NCBI GenBank assembly: GCA_003563465.1
Contig: PWVH01000104.1
Location: forward strand, 1 to 7,931
Direction of reading: 5' to 3'
Origin: Coriobacteriaceae bacterium
GTDB lineage: Bacteria > Actinomycetota > Coriobacteriia > Anaerosomatales > SLCP01
Length of the DNA stretch: 7,931 nt
In this document: positions 5,602 through 7,931 of the stretch, piece after piece
Numbering within the stretch: position 1 is the stretch's first letter
Layout: every line of letters begins with the position of its first letter
Notes under the pieces: generated by a model
Told to the model about the DNA's origin: nothing
Databases searched by the model: none
What the model saw: the letters and a program-made list of their open reading frames with translations, nothing else
Program-made: the position numbers and the translations under genes

Positions 5602-7293
5602 GTGCTCACAGACATCGAGATCGCCCATCGAGCGCGTCTGCGTCCGATAACCGAGGTGGCCGAGGCGGCCGGTATCTCAGAGGCCTATCTCGAGTCCTAC
5701 GGTCCCTACAAGGCCAAGGTGGGACTCGGGGCGCGCGATTCCGGCAACGGCCGAAGCGGTCGATACGTGGTCGTCACGGCGATGACGCCGACTCCTTTCG
5801 GAGAGGGGAAGACCCTTACCACCGTAGGACTCGGTCAAGCGTTCTGGCGGCTGGGCAAACGCGCGTTCACTTGCATCCGGCAGCCGTCGTTGGGGCCGGT
5901 GTTCGGCATGAAAGGCGGGGCCGCCGGCGGCGGGTACTCACAAGTGGTCCCGATGGAGGATCTGAACCTGCACCTTACGGGCGATGCGCACGCCATCACC
6001 GCGGCACACAATCTGTGCGCAGCGTTCATCGACAACCATCTCTACCACGGTAATGCGCTCTCCATCGATCCCCACACGGTGAGCTGGAAGCGGGTGCTCG
6101 ATATCTCCGACCGGGTACTCCGTGAGATCGTCGTCGGACTCGGCGGCCGGGTCAACGGTGTGCCGAGGGAGACCGGATGGGAGATCACCTCCGCCAGCGA
6201 GCTTATGGCGATGCTGGCTCTTTGCGAGGACCTAGGTGATCTGCGGGCGCGCATAGGACGAACCGTCGTCGCCACCACGTTCGACGGTCGTCCGGTTACG
6301 ACAGAGGACCTGGGCGTGGCCGGAGCCATGACGATACTCATGCGCGATGCGGTGAAGCCCACACTCATGCAGAACCTGGAGGGGGGCCCAGTGCTGGTAC
6401 ATGCGGGCCCGTTCGCGAACATCGCACAGGGGAACAACTCGATAGTCGCAGATCGTGTCGCACTTGCGCACGGCGAGTACGTCGTGACCGAGTCAGGGTT
6501 CGGGTCGGACATGGGGGCGGAGAAGTTCGTCAACATCAAGTGCAGGACGTCGGGGCTCTCGCCCGACTGTGCCGTGCTTGTATGTACGATTCGTGCGCTC
6601 AAGACCCATTCGGGCCGTTTCGATGTTCGCCCGGGGTCGCCACTCGATCCTGCGTTGGCCGTCGAGGACTTGGAGGCGTTGGCCGCGGGACTTGTGAACC
6701 TCAAGGCTCATGTCGCGATCATTCGCAGCTTCGGTATCCCGGTCGTGGTGGCCATCAACCGGTTCGCAGGCGATACCGAATCCGAGCACGAGCTCGTGCG
6801 AGACGCATCGATCGATGCAGGCGCTTCGGCAGCGGTGACGCACACGATGCACGCTGATGGCGGTGCAGGCGGCCTCGAACTGGCCGAAGCCATCATCTCC
6901 GCCTGCGGGCAAGCCGACGGGGTGCGGTTCACCTACGAGGATGCCGATCCGCTCGAAACGAAGATAGAGAAGATCGCAGTGAACATCTACGGTGCCGATG
7001 GCGTCGACTTCACCGCGGAGGCCAAGCGATCGACCGAGCTCCTGGCCAACATGGGCTATACACGGCTTCCTGTGTGCATGGCGAAGACCCATCTCTCACT
7101 CACTCACGATCCCGTTCTCAAGGGGCGTCCCAGTGGATGGACCCTGCCCGTGCGTGACGTGCGCCTCTCGGCTGGGGCAGGGTTCTTCTCCGCTATGTGT
7201 GGCGACATTCTCACGATGCCTGGGCTGCCAGCGCGTCCGGCTGGCGAGAACATGGACATAGATGCCGACGGCAGTGTGAAAGGGTTGTTCTGA
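5602..7293 (+). CDS. fhs: Formate-tetrahydrofolate ligase
   Basis: The enzyme joins formate to tetrahydrofolate with ATP, giving 10-formyl-THF. The 563 residues match the usual length of about 557. Visible motifs (counted from GTG 5602): the P-loop-like TPTPFGEGKT (62-71), RQPSLGPVFGMKGGAAGGGYSQV (93-115), NLHLTGD, the GPFANIAQGNNS segment, FGIPVVVAINRF, GADGVDFTAEA, CMAKTHLS, and the C-terminal MPGLPARP and VKGLF. The Gln in RQPSLGP, where many clostridial enzymes have Glu, is also found in the MTHFD1-type proteins. GTG 5602 gives the family-like start VLTDIEIA, with AAGG ten bases upstream. TTG 5593 would add three residues and has GAGA five bases upstream, so it cannot be excluded. folD follows after two bases, which strongly implies an operon. 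Confidence 0.97.
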   Translation: MLTDIEIAHRARLRPITEVAEAAGISEAYLESYGPYKAKVGLGARDSGNGRSGRYVVVTAMTPTPFGEGKTLTTVGLGQAFWRLGKRAFTCIRQPSLGPVFGMKGGAAGGGYSQVVPMEDLNLHLTGDAHAITAAHNLCAAFIDNHLYHGNALSIDPHTVSWKRVLDISDRVLREIVVGLGGRVNGVPRETGWEITSASELMAMLALCEDLGDLRARIGRTVVATTFDGRPVTTEDLGVAGAMTILMRDAVKPTLMQNLEGGPVLVHAGPFANIAQGNNSIVADRVALAHGEYVVTESGFGSDMGAEKFVNIKCRTSGLSPDCAVLVCTIRALKTHSGRFDVRPGSPLDPALAVEDLEALAAGLVNLKAHVAIIRSFGIPVVVAINRFAGDTESEHELVRDASIDAGASAAVTHTMHADGGAGGLELAEAIISACGQADGVRFTYEDADPLETKIEKIAVNIYGADGVDFTAEAKRSTELLANMGYTRLPVCMAKTHLSLTHDPVLKGRPSGWTLPVRDVRLSAGAGFFSAMCGDILTMPGLPARPAGENMDIDADGSVKGLF

Positions 7294-7295
7294 CA

Positions 7296-7931
7296 ATGGC
7301 GCGGATCATCGATGGGAACCAGGTGGCGGCGGTGGTTAGGGCCGAAGCGGCGCAAGCGGTCGCTGCTCTTCAGGCCGAGGGTGTCACTCCCGGTCTTGCG
7401 GTCGTGCTGGTGGGTGACGACCCAGCTTCGGCCGCCTACGTTCGAATGAAGGAACACGATTGTTCCGAGGTAGGAGTGCGATCCTTCGACCACAGATGCC
7501 CGGCGGAGACGACACAGTTTGAGCTGGATGCCATCATCGACAGATGTAATGCGGACCCTGAAGTGCACGGCATACTGGTCCAGATGCCACTCCCGGACCA
7601 TCTTGATGCCGAGCGGGCCATCGAGCGTATCGTGCCGGAGAAGGACGTAGACGGGTTTCACCCGGTAAACCTCGGCCGTCTGGTGCGAGGGCTTCCAGCA
7701 CCGCGTGCGTGCACTCCCTACGGCGTGATGCGTCTGTTGGCGCACTACGGTATCGAGCTGTCTGGCCAGCGGGCTGTAGTGGTAGGCCGGTCGACGATCG
7801 TCGGAAAGCCTATGGCCCTCATGCTGCTTGAGGAGAATGCTACAGTGACCGTGTGCCACAGCCGGACACGAGACCTTCCGGGCGTCTGTCGTGAAGCGGA
7901 CGTGATCGTAGTGGCGGTCGGCCGTGCTCGG
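7296..7931 (+). CDS. folD: Bifunctional methylenetetrahydrofolate dehydrogenase/cyclohydrolase FolD, 5' part
   Basis: FolD interconverts 10-formyl-, 5,10-methenyl- and 5,10-methylene-tetrahydrofolate using NADP(H), directly downstream of the Fhs reaction. The window holds 212 residues of a protein usually about 285 long, and the frame is still open at the edge. Key features: Y48 and K52 in SAAYVRMK (the Tyr/Lys active-site pair), Q96 in GILVQMPLP, D119 in EKDVDGFHPVN, the CTPYGVMRLL segment, and the nucleotide-binding GRSTIVGKP (164-172). The residues after K52 (EHDCSEVGV) differ somewhat from the usual K-A-C version. The ATG follows the fhs stop by two bases, with GAAAGGG (7278-7284) inside fhs as probable ribosome binding site. 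Confidence 0.96.
   Translation, partial: MARIIDGNQVAAVVRAEAAQAVAALQAEGVTPGLAVVLVGDDPASAAYVRMKEHDCSEVGVRSFDHRCPAETTQFELDAIIDRCNADPEVHGILVQMPLPDHLDAERAIERIVPEKDVDGFHPVNLGRLVRGLPAPRACTPYGVMRLLAHYGIELSGQRAVVVGRSTIVGKPMALMLLEENATVTVCHSRTRDLPGVCREADVIVVAVGRAR

Noticed and set aside
6042..6704. 220-codon antisense frame inside fhs
   Set aside because: It is rich in Ser, Arg, Thr and Pro, as expected from the complement of a GC-rich gene, and the sense strand encodes a clear fhs.
1..7931. Mobile elements, CRISPR arrays, tRNA genes or a novel multi-gene system
   Set aside because: No spaced direct repeats, transposase or phage-like frames, or tRNA-like cloverleafs were seen. Most of the genes are recognisable housekeeping or widespread metabolic families.

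Overview
The window is about 8 kb of gene-dense bacterial chromosome. GC content looks like the high fifties by eye, most codons end in G or C, and GTG starts are common. I see no mobile element, CRISPR array, tRNA or rRNA. The yebC-ruvC-ruvA-ruvB order, a Gram-positive-type LexA box (GAAC-N4-GTTC), a superoxide reductase, a radical-SAM aminomutase-like enzyme and a formate-tetrahydrofolate ligase next to folD together suggest an anaerobic or microaerophilic Gram-positive. My best guess is a deep actinobacterial lineage such as Coriobacteriia. That placement is inference; no marker here settles it.

Layout. Positions 1-561 hold the 3' part of a YebC/TACO1-family gene. An 83-bp gap follows, with a candidate promoter and a near-perfect SOS box. 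Then comes the tightly packed ruvC-ruvA-ruvB operon (645-2799), with GTGA stop/start overlaps at both junctions. Convergent to ruvB is a small unrecognised four-cysteine protein (2845-3132, minus). Divergent from it is a KamA-family radical SAM protein (3329-4471, plus). A superoxide reductase on the minus strand (4487-4834) is convergent with kamA. It is divergent, across 126 bp containing a 7-7-7 inverted repeat, from an isochorismatase-family hydrolase (4961-5545). After 56 bp comes formate-tetrahydrofolate ligase (5602-7293), followed 2 bp later by the 5' part of folD (7296 to the window end).

How the genes work together. RuvC, RuvA and RuvB form the Holliday-junction branch-migration and resolution machine, and the SOS box predicts induction by DNA damage. 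Fhs and FolD catalyse consecutive steps of one-carbon metabolism (formate to 10-formyl-THF to methenyl- and methylene-THF). They serve purine, methionine and serine-glycine metabolism and, in acetogens, the methyl branch of the Wood-Ljungdahl pathway; this window alone does not show acetogenesis. Superoxide reductase detoxifies superoxide without making oxygen.

Most of the window is conventional housekeeping. The points most worth a second look are the KamA-like enzyme, whose lysine side-chain-binding aspartates appear replaced; the small cysteine protein; the SOS box; and the inverted repeat beside the superoxide reductase gene.
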